A DNA stretch of 19,210 nucleotides from Oscillospiraceae bacterium (lineage in GTDB: Bacteria; Bacillota; Clostridia; UMGS1840; HGM11507). This document shows, piece by piece, positions 1 through 7,458 of the stretch. A program made the position numbers and the translations under genes. Within the stretch, counting starts at the first letter, position 1, and each line of letters begins with the position of its first letter. The DNA lies in the NCBI GenBank assembly GCA_015068525.1, contig SVKJ01000021.1:6392-25601 (forward strand). Reading direction: 5' to 3'. Below the pieces are notes generated by a model. It was not told where the DNA came from and did no database searches. It saw nothing but the letters and a program-made list of their open reading frames with translations.

Positions 1-905
1 GTTAGAAAATCTTGCAACATCTTCAACATCTGGTACTGTTTTTTGCTGTACCTATATTGTCTCATATTTTGCATTTTTTCTACACGAGTCGGTTCTTTGC
101 AAATTCGGTGATTTCAAGTTTTAAAATGTTAAAACCAACAATTTTTGTTCAAACACCGAATTTTTCATTATGAACCATTTAAACAGTTAGAAAATCTTGC
201 AACATCTTCAACATCTGGTACTGTTTTTTGCTGTACCTATATTGTCTCATATTTTGCATTTTTTCTACACGAGTCGGTTCTTTGCAAATTCGGTGATTTC
301 AAGTTTTAAAATATTAAAACCAACAATCTTTACTCAAATGCCGAATTTCTGTATTCTGACCTCTTTTGAGGTGAAAAAATCTTCAACAACGTATGATTTT
401 TTGCTCTACCAATATTCTCTCATACTTTTGACTTTTTCTACACGGGTCAGTTCTTTGAAGGTTCGGAGATTTCAAGTTTTAAAATGCCAAAATCAACAAT
501 TTCTGCTTAGACACCGAATTTTTCATAAATTGATGCTTTGAGGTAAAAAATCTTCAATCACTTAAACATCTTGTACCTTTTTTGCTCTACCTACATTATC
601 TCATATTCTGATTTTTTCCTATACGAGTAGGTTCTTCACATATTCTGAGTTTTTAAGTTTTTAAATGCCAAAACATACAATTTATGTTCATACACAGAAT
701 TTTTTATTATTCTGTACTTGGACAGTAAAAAATCTTGCAACATCTCAAACGTCTTACAAGTTTTCTTGCCATACTTTTATATTGCCATATTCTGAAAAAA
801 CTTGCCGCTAGTCATTTAAGAGCAAATTCTGAGATTGGTTGTTTTAAATTTGTGAATATGGGAATATATAGAAAAAACTCCGAATTTTTTTGGTATTTAA
901 TGAAA
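1..905. repeat. Array of five degenerate ~180-bp tandem repeats, non-coding
   Basis: Units start near 1, 186, 371, 543 and 725 and are 172-185 bp long. Each begins with a GT(T)AGAAAATCTTGCAAC-like block. Shared blocks follow in order: TTTTTTGCTGTACC-like, CTCATATT, TACACGAGTCGGTTCTT, ATTTCAAGTTTTAAAAT and CACCGAATTTTT. Units 1 and 2 are nearly identical over their first ~130 bp, so they are a recent duplication; units 3-5 are more diverged. Each unit carries an inverted repeat, for example 101-110 with 154-163. Stop codons fall at different places in different copies on both strands, so the short ORFs crossing the array look accidental. The first unit starts at base 1, so the array may continue to the left. 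The function is unknown; an RNA array, a replication or transfer locus, or a protein-binding array are possible. Confidence 0.85.
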
Positions 906-916
906 AAAATTCGGAG
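878..916. repeat. Perfect 14-bp inverted repeat at the end of the repeat array
   Basis: Bases 878-891 are exactly complementary to 903-916, with an 11-nt loop. The left arm is the CTCCGAATTTTT block that ends every repeat unit; the right arm occurs only here. No T-run follows on the plus strand, so this is not a standard plus-strand terminator. It lies 37 bp upstream of the -35 box of the next gene. Confidence 0.8.
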
Positions 917-952
917 AAAATCACTTTTTATTCTTGAAATTCACTATTTTTA

Positions 953-981
953 TTGAAAAACAAGGCAAAATATGGTATAAT
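953..981 (+). promoter_or_regulatory. Sigma-A promoter for the 1014 gene
   Basis: TTGAAA at 953-958, a 17-nt spacer, and TATAAT at 976-981. The start codon at 1014 follows a GGAG ribosome site at 1002-1005. Confidence 0.8.
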
Positions 982-1013
982 ATTAGAAAAATAAAAAGAA
1001 CGGAGATGATTGT

Positions 1014-2309
1014 ATGAGTACAGAGGAAAACAATAAAGAAAGAACCCCTATTACAGAGGCAAACATAGACAAACTGGTGGGTAAAACAAAACCACGTACC
1101 CTTCCATATACACCTATACTGAAATTATTTATAGGTTATTTACAAAACTGCTGCGGTATCAAAGGAGAAGAAATATCAGCACACTTTGGACATCAACCGT
1201 CTTGGTTCTCAGATTTGAAGACCGGAAAAAGAAAGCAAGTTCTTGCAAATGAACTTGCTGAAATAATTGCATTTGGTTATAATTGTGAAAACAGTCGTAA
1301 GGATGAAAATTTCCAAAAAATCAATTGTTCAGATGCGGGTTATTTTCATCTTGACGTAGATAATACAATCAAGTTTTCAGACTATGCCCGTTATAGAGTA
1401 GAAGATTTTATGTGTACGATTACTGACCCTATTACCGGAAAACTGAAAATGGACATAAAAAATGAATTATGGATGCTGGTGCTCCTTTTTGAATATGACC
1501 TTATATTGCTTGATGGAGAACATGACATAAGAGGACTGATTAATAAAAAGTTGTCTACAAGCGATCCTAAAAAATTATTTACAGAGCTTGGAAAAAACTT
1601 GTATCTTCCTAACAGATACAAACCAAAATTTTTCATTGATGAAGAAACTAAGAAACCATTGAAAAAAGAATCTATCAGCATAACAAAAAATAATATTTAT
1701 GCTGAGAAAAGTAAAAATGAACACGACTTTCCTTTAATTTTCATCAACTATGACCTTATCAATACAGATGAATATATAAAGCAACACGGAACAGATGTTA
1801 AAAGATTGCCCCAAGGTTGTAAGGACTTTGATTTAAGAGTGGCGTTATATGACAAGGGTAGAATTCGTCTCATAGATTTATTTATGCTTTTGCGCAATGC
1901 CAATTACCTGCTTTGCCACTCAGAAGAGTATTTGGTCTTTGAAAAAACATTAATTCAACTATATGAACGTACAATAACTACATTTTATACTACTGTTGGA
2001 TGGGTTGATACACCGGTGTTCCCACCGCACAATGCTATATGGAAATATGATTTTGAGAATTTCCGTAATAATGGAATACCAGCATTTTTCGGATTGGTTG
2101 ATTTTTTTGAAAAGATTAACATACCAGAAAATGATGTAGAATTTACTCTTTTTAAGAACAACTTTTTGAAACTGAAAAGAACTTATATGAAAACCGTTGC
2201 CTTTGATTTTTCATTTATTGAAAGTATGACAACAATACAGACAAGTCGACTTTATAAGCGCCTATCTCAATTGATAGAAGATTTTAAAAATAATCCGGAC
2301 GAGTTCTAA
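1014..2309 (+). CDS. Unrecognised 431-aa protein with an N-terminal helix-turn-helix-like region
   Basis: I do not recognise this family. Residues ~35-90 (around YLQNCCGIKGEEISAHFG and LKTGKRKQVLANELAEIIA) resemble a helix-turn-helix, which suggests DNA binding; this is an inference. The rest is a mixed, charged, soluble sequence with no signal peptide or clear membrane segment and no catalytic motif I can name. The ATG has GGAG 8 nt upstream and a good promoter at 953-981. The gene ends at a strong hairpin starting at 2315. It is the first gene after the tandem-repeat array, so it may act on that array, but nothing in the sequence proves this. Confidence 0.8.
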   Translation: MSTEENNKERTPITEANIDKLVGKTKPRTLPYTPILKLFIGYLQNCCGIKGEEISAHFGHQPSWFSDLKTGKRKQVLANELAEIIAFGYNCENSRKDENFQKINCSDAGYFHLDVDNTIKFSDYARYRVEDFMCTITDPITGKLKMDIKNELWMLVLLFEYDLILLDGEHDIRGLINKKLSTSDPKKLFTELGKNLYLPNRYKPKFFIDEETKKPLKKESISITKNNIYAEKSKNEHDFPLIFINYDLINTDEYIKQHGTDVKRLPQGCKDFDLRVALYDKGRIRLIDLFMLLRNANYLLCHSEEYLVFEKTLIQLYERTITTFYTTVGWVDTPVFPPHNAIWKYDFENFRNNGIPAFFGLVDFFEKINIPENDVEFTLFKNNFLKLKRTYMKTVAFDFSFIESMTTIQTSRLYKRLSQLIEDFKNNPDEF

Positions 2310-2314
2310 AAGGG

Positions 2315-2374
2315 AAACACACCTCACTCTCTAAATTATGAATCATCATAATTAGAAAGCGAGGTGTGTTTTTT
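2315..2374 (+). terminator. Strong hairpin with T-run that also contains the next gene's ribosome site
   Basis: AACACACCTC (2316-2325) pairs perfectly with GAGGTGTGTT (2361-2370). An inner stem, AATTATG (2334-2340) with CATAATT (2347-2353), extends it, and the T-run continues to 2374. It ends transcription of the 1014 gene. The GAGGTG of the right arm is also the only good Shine-Dalgarno for the ATG at 2375, so a read-through RNA would hide the ribosome site of the next gene. Confidence 0.8.
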
Positions 2375-2713
2375 ATGAGAACAAAAATCAGTCTGGATGT
2401 TGTTTTTCCACTCAATGTAGAAAATGACATTTATGATTTTGAGTTCTTCACAAAATACGGTGAAGACGCTGATGGTCTGTTTGTTTCAATTTATGTTGTT
2501 CCTAGATATTCAATCGACGAACAAAAAGTCAGAAATATCAAAACAACATATTTCTTAGACAGAGCAATATCATCTCCGGAGATTTTAGGCATTCTCAGTA
2601 TTTTAAAAGAATTGCAAAATACTGTAAATGACTTTTCTTCTTCATCAGAAGAGCTCAGCAGAAAATACTATGATTCTATTCATAGATATTTCACTGTTTT
2701 TGGAGTTGTATAA
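2375..2713 (+). CDS. Unrecognised 112-aa protein
   Basis: The ATG at 2375 is preferred to an in-frame GTG at 2366 because GAGGTG (2361-2366) lies 8 nt upstream of it. The product is a small acidic soluble protein with alternating hydrophobic residues at the N-terminus and a serine-rich patch near residues 93-97. I see no known domain, signal peptide or membrane segment. Its ribosome site is inside the upstream terminator stem and there is no separate promoter, so expression may depend on read-through and on opening that stem. A clear terminator follows at 2730. Confidence 0.65.
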   Translation: MRTKISLDVVFPLNVENDIYDFEFFTKYGEDADGLFVSIYVVPRYSIDEQKVRNIKTTYFLDRAISSPEILGILSILKELQNTVNDFSSSSEELSRKYYDSIHRYFTVFGVV

Positions 2714-2729
2714 GATACTCTGAAAACTA

Positions 2730-2764
2730 ATGGAGCACCCCTTATTGGGATGCTCCATCTTTTT
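2730..2764 (+). terminator. Terminator between convergent genes
   Basis: ATGGAGCACCCC (2730-2741) pairs with GGGATGCTCCAT (2747-2758), one mismatch in 12, followed by TCTTTTT. On the minus strand a shorter T-run follows the same stem, so it may serve the convergent gene at 2763 too. Confidence 0.85.
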
Positions 2765-2954
2765 ATGCCGTAAATAACGGTATAATTTGCATATCTATAA
2801 AATCGACTATTGGTTTCACATACATATAATAGAAAAACCCAGCATTGTTTACAGACTGTATCGTAAAATACATTCCCACTGCAAACAAGAGTATGTCTCC
2901 GATAAACCATAGGTCTTTTTTTATCTGTTTTATAGCAAATTTAATTTCTCCCAT
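2763..2954 (-). CDS. Small membrane protein, 63 aa
   Basis: This short protein has a charged N-terminus (MGEIKFAIKQIKKDL) followed by two hydrophobic stretches at about residues 15-32 and 38-61, so it should sit in the cytoplasmic membrane as a helical hairpin. The ATG at 2954 is chosen over the GTG at 2957 because AAAGGAG (2961-2967) is 6 nt upstream. A near-consensus promoter (2979-3007) lies just ahead, which supports a real gene despite its size. I recognise no family. Small two-helix membrane proteins in mobile elements include toxins, holins and immunity proteins, but nothing here selects among these. Confidence 0.65.
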   Translation of the reverse strand: MGEIKFAIKQIKKDLWFIGDILLFAVGMYFTIQSVNNAGFFYYMYVKPIVDFIDMQIIPLFTA

Positions 2955-2978
2955 CACATTCTCCTTTCATTTTTATTT

Positions 2979-3007
2979 ATTATACCGTATACTTACTGAT
3001 TTGTCAG
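2979..3007 (-). promoter_or_regulatory. Promoter for the small membrane protein gene
   Basis: On the minus strand CTGACA (3007-3002), a 17-nt spacer, then TATAAT (2984-2979), preceded by GG. Confidence 0.75.
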
Positions 3008-3038
3008 CATTTTTTACTCCGGTTCATCATGTTAAAGC

Positions 3039-3084
3039 AAAAAAATAGCACCTATGAAATCTTTTCAGAATTCACAGATGCTAT
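3039..3084 (-). terminator. Orphan minus-strand terminator
   Basis: Reading the minus strand, 3084-3071 pairs with 3058-3045 over 14 bp including two G-U pairs, with a 12-nt loop, then seven T (3045-3039). There is no minus-strand coding sequence upstream (3087-3340), so the RNA it ends is unknown. Confidence 0.7.
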
Positions 3085-3320
3085 AATTCTTATTTGAATA
3101 AATCGCTATGAGTGCCGGTTCTGTATAAGGTTAAAACCAATGATGCTTATACTATATGATTGAAAAGAAATAAAATTTTATTCATTAACTGCCAGAAACC
3201 CTTGTGAATACAGTGTTTCGTTAGGGTATGATTAAGTGACGTTATGAAATAGCCCTTAAAAGTGTTTCAAATAAATTATTTTTGATTTTTGAAATATGTC
3301 ATAAATCGAACTATATTCTA
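3085..3320. other. Intergenic region ahead of the recombinase; possible resolution site
   Basis: No gene is visible. TTTCAAA and TTTGAAA form an inverted pair around 3260-3295, just upstream of the recombinase promoter. Small serine recombinases often act on sites next to their own genes, so this could be such a site; the sequence evidence is weak. Confidence 0.25.
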
Positions 3321-3349
3321 TTGACACACTTATATTTTTGTGGTATAAT
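3321..3349 (+). promoter_or_regulatory. Consensus promoter of the recombinase gene
   Basis: TTGACA (3321-3326), a 17-nt spacer, TATAAT (3344-3349): both boxes match the sigma-A consensus exactly. Confidence 0.9.
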
Positions 3350-3379
3350 AAAATTACCAAAAATCAAAGGAGGTTATGT

Positions 3380-3940
3380 ATGAGAGTTGGTTATATCAGG
3401 TGTTCGACCTTGGAACAAAACGAGGCACGCCAGGTAAAGATGATGGAAGAACAAAATACAGAAAGAGTATTCATTGATAAAGCAAGTGGTAAAAACACAG
3501 ACCGTACCGCGTTTAAAGAAATGATGTCCTTTGTACGTTCTGGTGATACCGTAATCTGTGAAAGCATTTCAAGAATTGCCAGAAATACACGCGACCTTTT
3601 ATCTATTGTTTCAGAACTAACAGAAAAAGGCGTTGAATTTATAAGTTTAAAGGAACAAATCGATACTACAACACCCCAAGGGCGGTTTATGATTACAGTT
3701 TTTGGAGCATTGGCAGAACTGGAGCGTGAAAACATTCTGGAGCGTCAAAGAGAAGGCATAGAAATAGCAAAAGCCGAGGGTAAGTACAAGGGTAGAAAAC
3801 CTATTGAGGTTGAAAATTTCCCCAACATCTATAATCAATGGAAGTCGGGATCTATAACCGCTCGGCAGAGCATGAGAATTTTAAATTTAAAACCGAATAC
3901 ATTTTACCGCAGGGTCAAGGACTATGAAGCAACGTTATAA
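3380..3940 (+). CDS. Small serine recombinase (resolvase/invertase family)
   Basis: This 186-aa enzyme should cut and rejoin DNA through a serine nucleophile. The N-terminal block MRVGYIRCSTLEQNE carries the catalytic Ser9 after Arg7. SRIARNTRDLL holds the conserved R-x-x-R pair of the active site. GRFMITVFGALAELERE is the start of the long dimer helix. The C-terminus (WKSGSITARQSMRILNL, then NTFYRRVKDY) is the short DNA-binding helix-turn-helix. Length fits Tn3-resolvase/Hin types, not large integrases. The ATG at 3380 is chosen over an upstream in-frame start because AAAGGAGG (3366-3373) is 6 nt before it. It likely resolves or inverts DNA of the mobile element that also holds the primase. 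Confidence 0.95.
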   Translation: MRVGYIRCSTLEQNEARQVKMMEEQNTERVFIDKASGKNTDRTAFKEMMSFVRSGDTVICESISRIARNTRDLLSIVSELTEKGVEFISLKEQIDTTTPQGRFMITVFGALAELERENILERQREGIEIAKAEGKYKGRKPIEVENFPNIYNQWKSGSITARQSMRILNLKPNTFYRRVKDYEATL

Positions 3941-3963
3941 AGATTGAACATCTTCTATCTTAA

Positions 3964-4002
3964 TGGTGGTGGTACTATTACAGTACCGCCATTATTTATT
4001 TT
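3964..4002 (+). terminator. Terminator after the recombinase
   Basis: 3964-3976 pairs with 3982-3994 over 13 bp with three G-U pairs around the loop ATTAC, then TTTATTTTC. Confidence 0.7.
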
Positions 4003-4235
4003 CAAGGAAAAAATCAAAAAGATCGGAATTCTATAAAAATTATACTGTTTTTACTGATTTTGTCAGCATTTGGATTTTAAGACAAAATTATTCTATTTTT
4101 TTCTCTTCCGGTGATTTTATTTCAATTATTTTTATATTTTTCTCTTATTATAGAAGATTTTTTTATTTGGGTAATATACACCACGCATTATAGATATAGA
4201 TTCAGCAATATTACCCCGTTGGTCTTTTTGATAAC
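4003..4235. other. Intergenic region with a 9-bp inverted repeat
   Basis: No convincing gene; a 76-codon ORF starting at 3963 begins inside the terminator stem and has no ribosome site. GGGTAATAT (4169-4177) is complementary to ATATTACCC (4208-4216), which could be an operator or replication-linked site ahead of the primase promoter. Confidence 0.4.
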
Positions 4236-4264
4236 TTGACGAATTACCACAATCGAGGTATCAT
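4236..4264 (+). promoter_or_regulatory. Probable promoter of the primase gene
   Basis: TTGACG (4236-4241), a 17-nt spacer, TATCAT (4259-4264). Confidence 0.55.
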
Positions 4265-4297
4265 CCAAATACAATGCAAGTATGTTGTCGGTAAAAC

Positions 4298-4345
4298 ACC
4301 CCCGCATAAGAGATATTTTAAAAATATATGTGTAATGAGGGGGGT
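4298..4345 (+). promoter_or_regulatory. C-tract/G-tract hairpin in the primase leader
   Basis: ACCCCC (4298-4303) pairs with GGGGGT (4340-4345), CAT (4305-4307) with ATG (4335-4337), and an AT-rich inner stem lies between. It sits 18 bases before the ribosome site (4363-4369) and has no T-run, so it looks like a translation or transcript-control element. Confidence 0.45.
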
Positions 4346-4375
4346 AAATTAACTAAATTTTGAAAGGAGATGATA

Positions 4376-6142
4376 ATGAATTATAGAGAATTTTTAAAAA
4401 AATTAGGGAATCCCGACCCCATCTGTTTTGTTGATAATAATATAGTAATTAGTCTAAAAGATGTACCAAAATATATTAATGAACATGAAATTTTCTTTTT
4501 GCCTAATGTTGGTGGAACAACAATAGCAGAAATAAAAGAGTTTAAAGCATTCTTTGTTGATTTGGATGCGGGAAAGATTTCCAAAGATGAGTTTCTACCT
4601 GTGAAAGCAGTAAAAAAATACAAATCGGAGAAATGGAAGGAAATTAATTCCTTTGCCATACCGCCCTCATTTGTAGTTGAGACGAGAAACGGTCTCCATT
4701 TATATTGGAAAATTCAAGAAGAGATATCTCTTGAACTTTGGCAAAGTATTGAGGATGCATTGGTAAAATGGTTTGATGGCGATAAAAACGTAAAAAATGC
4801 TGCGAAACAACTAAGACTACCTGGTTCTGTTTGGAGAAAAAACCCTAAGTACCCAGAATACCCTTGTAGAGTTCTGAAAGAAAATGATGTTTACACTTAT
4901 ATCGCATCATACTGCAAATTGTTTAATATTTCTGAATCTGGAGCTCAAACAACATCTGAAACAACATCTGAAAAACACACCAAATCTCATCATGCAAATA
5001 CAACAGCACCAAAAAGAAAACCAATATCACCACAAGTTTTCACCAATTACAAGCAACTATTTGACTATTTGACAAAGGAAATCTCAATGTTTGACTATCT
5101 TCAAGAATTTCATAAACTTGTTGGCAATAATCAGCGTTCTTTCTGTTGCATTATTCATCCAGACAAGCACCCAAGCGCCAGCATATTTAAGGTTGATAGC
5201 GGTGTTGAATTGTACTGTTGCAATGCCAGTAGTTGCGGGTTCAAAGGGAACATCATACAAGTAGTTTCTAAACTTAAAGATTGTTCAAGGAGCGATGCCA
5301 TAACTTTCATCTGTAAAAACTTAAATATAAGATATGAAATTGACAGACGTCTTGAAAGTCTTTTAGAAGACAACAAGCATACAATATCAGATGATATAAA
5401 ATATTCTCACACAGACTTATATAGCGCTATTTACCGCTATAAACCAACCCTTGAAAAGTTGCATGATATTGCAAAAGATTCTCTTGAATATTCTCATACA
5501 GAGGGAAAATTTCTTTTTACATCTTCAATTCAGCACATAACAGAAAAAATGGGTAGGCGTGATAAAAAAAACACGACCTCCGATATAGGGTTTCTGTGTC
5601 TGTTGAAATTAATTGAAAAAGTAGATTTAGATACTGATACTGATGTTCCAAAAGAATTTGAGAGCTACGTAAAAAGATTTCAACATAAACACAATAAAGA
5701 CAATTATATTACTGTTTTTTCAATTCCGAGTTATACATATAATGTTTTGACTGAGTGTGAGGGGGTTGCCAAACAAGTAAAGGAAAAAGGTCTCAGAAAA
5801 ACCCATTTTTCTTATGAAACAGTAGCAAACGCATTTGATAAAGAAACCGCTGACAGAGTGTTTCCACAAATCAAAGGGAAATCTGTTAAAAGTATAGATG
5901 AATTTTTACTACAAACCATTAATATTCTTCTGGAAAGAGACGGATATTTTTCATTAAATACAGTAAAAAGTTTTTATAGTGATAATGATGTATTTTTTAA
6001 AGAAAAAACATACATCAGACAATTGCCCGCTATAATGCAACAACTTGACTTGCAAAAAATCAAAGCATCAAAGAAAATCAAGGAAGAATATAAAATTCTT
6101 TCAATGGGTTATCCGTATATTTATATCAAAAAAGGTAATTAA
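4376..6142 (+). CDS. Replication primase: RepB/PrimPol-type domain plus CHC2-like zinc finger
   Basis: This 588-aa protein probably makes primers for replication of a mobile element. Residues ~1-175 look like the RepB-type (archaeo-eukaryotic primase) fold: FFVDLDAGK gives the metal-binding pair D62 and D64, VVETRNGLHLYWKI the catalytic-type H108, and AKQLRLPGSVWR the typical R-L-P-G segment. Residues ~240-310 form a zinc-finger region (CCIIHPDKHPSASIF, then YCCNASSCGFKGNI) as in CHC2 DnaG primases, though here it follows the catalytic domain. The C-terminal ~270 residues are charged and helical and unrecognised; no Walker A motif is seen, so no helicase is fused. ATG 4376 is used because AAAGGAG (4363-4369) lies 6 nt upstream; ATG 4370 would touch it. 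The MazF-like toxin follows after 60 bp. Confidence 0.85.
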   Translation: MNYREFLKKLGNPDPICFVDNNIVISLKDVPKYINEHEIFFLPNVGGTTIAEIKEFKAFFVDLDAGKISKDEFLPVKAVKKYKSEKWKEINSFAIPPSFVVETRNGLHLYWKIQEEISLELWQSIEDALVKWFDGDKNVKNAAKQLRLPGSVWRKNPKYPEYPCRVLKENDVYTYIASYCKLFNISESGAQTTSETTSEKHTKSHHANTTAPKRKPISPQVFTNYKQLFDYLTKEISMFDYLQEFHKLVGNNQRSFCCIIHPDKHPSASIFKVDSGVELYCCNASSCGFKGNIIQVVSKLKDCSRSDAITFICKNLNIRYEIDRRLESLLEDNKHTISDDIKYSHTDLYSAIYRYKPTLEKLHDIAKDSLEYSHTEGKFLFTSSIQHITEKMGRRDKKNTTSDIGFLCLLKLIEKVDLDTDTDVPKEFESYVKRFQHKHNKDNYITVFSIPSYTYNVLTECEGVAKQVKEKGLRKTHFSYETVANAFDKETADRVFPQIKGKSVKSIDEFLLQTINILLERDGYFSLNTVKSFYSDNDVFFKEKTYIRQLPAIMQQLDLQKIKASKKIKEEYKILSMGYPYIYIKKGN

Positions 6143-6202
6143 AAAAATCTGTTTAAAATCATCATCATAAAATATTTTACTAATGAAAGGATGTTGATTT
6201 TA

Positions 6203-6586
6203 ATGACAGAAACTACTACTTACATAAGAAAAGGAGACATTTTTTATGTTGAGTTAGGAAAAGAAAGGAACGGTTCGGTACAGAACGGAGGAGCAACTGG
6301 TGTCAGACCTTGTGTTGTTATGGCAAACAAAGTTGCATGCAATGTTAGTCCGGTTCTTTTGGTTGTTCCGATAACCTCCAGTTTTGGAAAACAGCATAAA
6401 AGTATGCCTACTCATCTTGAACTTGGAAACATTCTACCAAAAAAATCAGTAGCACTCTTTGAACAAGTCTTGACAGTCAATCGATACCAATTACGTGATA
6501 AGATTGCAAAATTGTCAGATGATTTGCTTGAAGAGGCAAACCAAAAAATTATGATTTCTTTTGGTCTGATTCCACAGTATGCATGA
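6203..6586 (+). CDS. mazF: MazF/PemK-family mRNA interferase toxin
   Basis: This is a 127-aa protein of the MazF/PemK/Kid fold, whose members cut mRNA at short sequences. The N-terminal block IRKGDIFYVELG, then TGVRPCVVMANK (the conserved R-P-hydrophobic strand), VPITSS and the later EQVLTVNR are the family's signature segments. The start at 6203 is chosen over ATG 6191, which directly abuts the AAAGG box at 6186-6190. MazF genes normally follow a short antitoxin gene; here only 60 bp separate it from the primase and no antitoxin ORF fits. It may be orphaned, paired with an antitoxin elsewhere, or controlled by the unrecognised C-terminus of the primase. It ends at a strong bidirectional terminator. 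Confidence 0.9.
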   Translation: MTETTTYIRKGDIFYVELGKERNGSVQNGGATGVRPCVVMANKVACNVSPVLLVVPITSSFGKQHKSMPTHLELGNILPKKSVALFEQVLTVNRYQLRDKIAKLSDDLLEEANQKIMISFGLIPQYA

Positions 6587-6590
6587 ATCA

Positions 6591-6628
6591 AAAAAATAGA
6601 GCTCATTCGACTTTGAGCTCTATTTTTC
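6591..6628. terminator. Bidirectional terminator
   Basis: 14-bp perfect stem: 6592-6605 pairs with 6614-6627, with A-run and T-run at the two bases. It can stop the toxin transcript on the plus strand and the Hsp70 operon transcript on the minus strand. Confidence 0.9.
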
Positions 6629-6867
6629 TTTGTTGCGTGTAGCCACATCAAATTTTACAAAAGACAAATACATTATAAAGAAAGAAGGTCATATGCTACA
6701 ACAAATGCCACACTTTTTCTAAACCACCACCCTTCAAATAATAAATATCTATATTAACTGCTTTGATGCAGGTTGTTTTCACAATACTAACTGTCTTATG
6801 TATGTGATTTATGAGATATTTATTATATTGTTGATGATGACTTAAAGTCCTTTATTTTCTTTCTTCC
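6629..6867. other. Gene-free 3' region of the Hsp70 operon
   Basis: About 240 bp with no supported gene. It lies between the end of the last operon gene and the bidirectional terminator, so it is likely a 3' untranslated region. Confidence 0.5.
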
Positions 6868-7458
6868 TTACGAAATTATTTCTGCAAGCATTGTTTCAAA
6901 GTTTTCAGATGTGTAATTGTTGAATAATTCATCAATATTCTTTGGTGAATAATATGAATCTTTATCAAAATAATCACATACAAAAGGTTTTAATTCATCA
7001 AGCCCTTTAAATAACTTGACACAGAAATCAAAGCCTCTTATTGATGCTAAATGCTTGTTAAATGCAGAAATACTGTTCTCCAACATTTCAAATGTATTCT
7101 CAGAAGAACTGTCAAAACACTTATCAATCATTGTATAGATTTCAGTCATATGTTCAGCATCTTCTGTGGAGATTATATTATCTGATACAGCTTTGTTAAT
7201 TATATCACCTATATCGTCATTAAGGACGTCTTCCGAATCTGCTATAAGCGAAAATATTCTGTTAAATACCATATATTTAACATAACCAGCAAGGAGAACA
7301 ATATCGTTAAACCAATTAACGCAACCATATGAAACACAACAAGGGAGCGGCATACATTCAGATGTGTAAATGAAGATTGATGTTGATTTCAATTCTTCAC
7401 CAAAATTTTCTGACATATCAGTGTCTTCCCATACAGAAATGTCATTATATTTATTCAT
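6868..7458 (-). CDS. Unrecognised 196-aa protein, last gene of the Hsp70 operon
   Basis: I recognise no family. The sequence is acidic and mostly helical in look, with a Cys-containing hydrophobic stretch near residues 34-60 (LPCCVSYGCVNWF, then DIVLLAGYVKYMVF) that may be a buried helix or a weak membrane segment. Its start overlaps the Hsp70 stop: the sequence ATGATGAATAA contains two possible starts (7461 and 7458) and the Hsp70 TAA (7453-7451). GGAGGAG (7465-7471) serves as ribosome site, and spacing favours 7458. The overlap points to translational coupling and so to a product made in step with Hsp70, perhaps its client, adaptor or effector; this is inferred. Confidence 0.75.
   Translation of the reverse strand: MNKYNDISVWEDTDMSENFGEELKSTSIFIYTSECMPLPCCVSYGCVNWFNDIVLLAGYVKYMVFNRIFSLIADSEDVLNDDIGDIINKAVSDNIISTEDAEHMTEIYTMIDKCFDSSSENTFEMLENSISAFNKHLASIRGFDFCVKLFKGLDELKPFVCDYFDKDSYYSPKNIDELFNNYTSENFETMLAEIIS

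Noticed and set aside
197..541. 114-codon plus-strand ORF within the tandem array
   Set aside because: It crosses unit boundaries, lacks a ribosome site, and its frame is not kept between repeat copies.
1..905. CRISPR or TIGR-like array
   Set aside because: Units are ~180 bp and diverge gradually along their length; there is no short constant repeat separated by unique spacers.
735..956. 73-codon ORF over the last repeat unit and hairpin
   Set aside because: It lies in repeat DNA, has no ribosome site, and runs through the hairpin toward the promoter of the next gene.
3963..4193. 76-codon ORF after the recombinase
   Set aside because: It starts inside the terminator stem and has low-complexity Phe/Ile/Tyr-rich content typical of AT-rich non-coding DNA.
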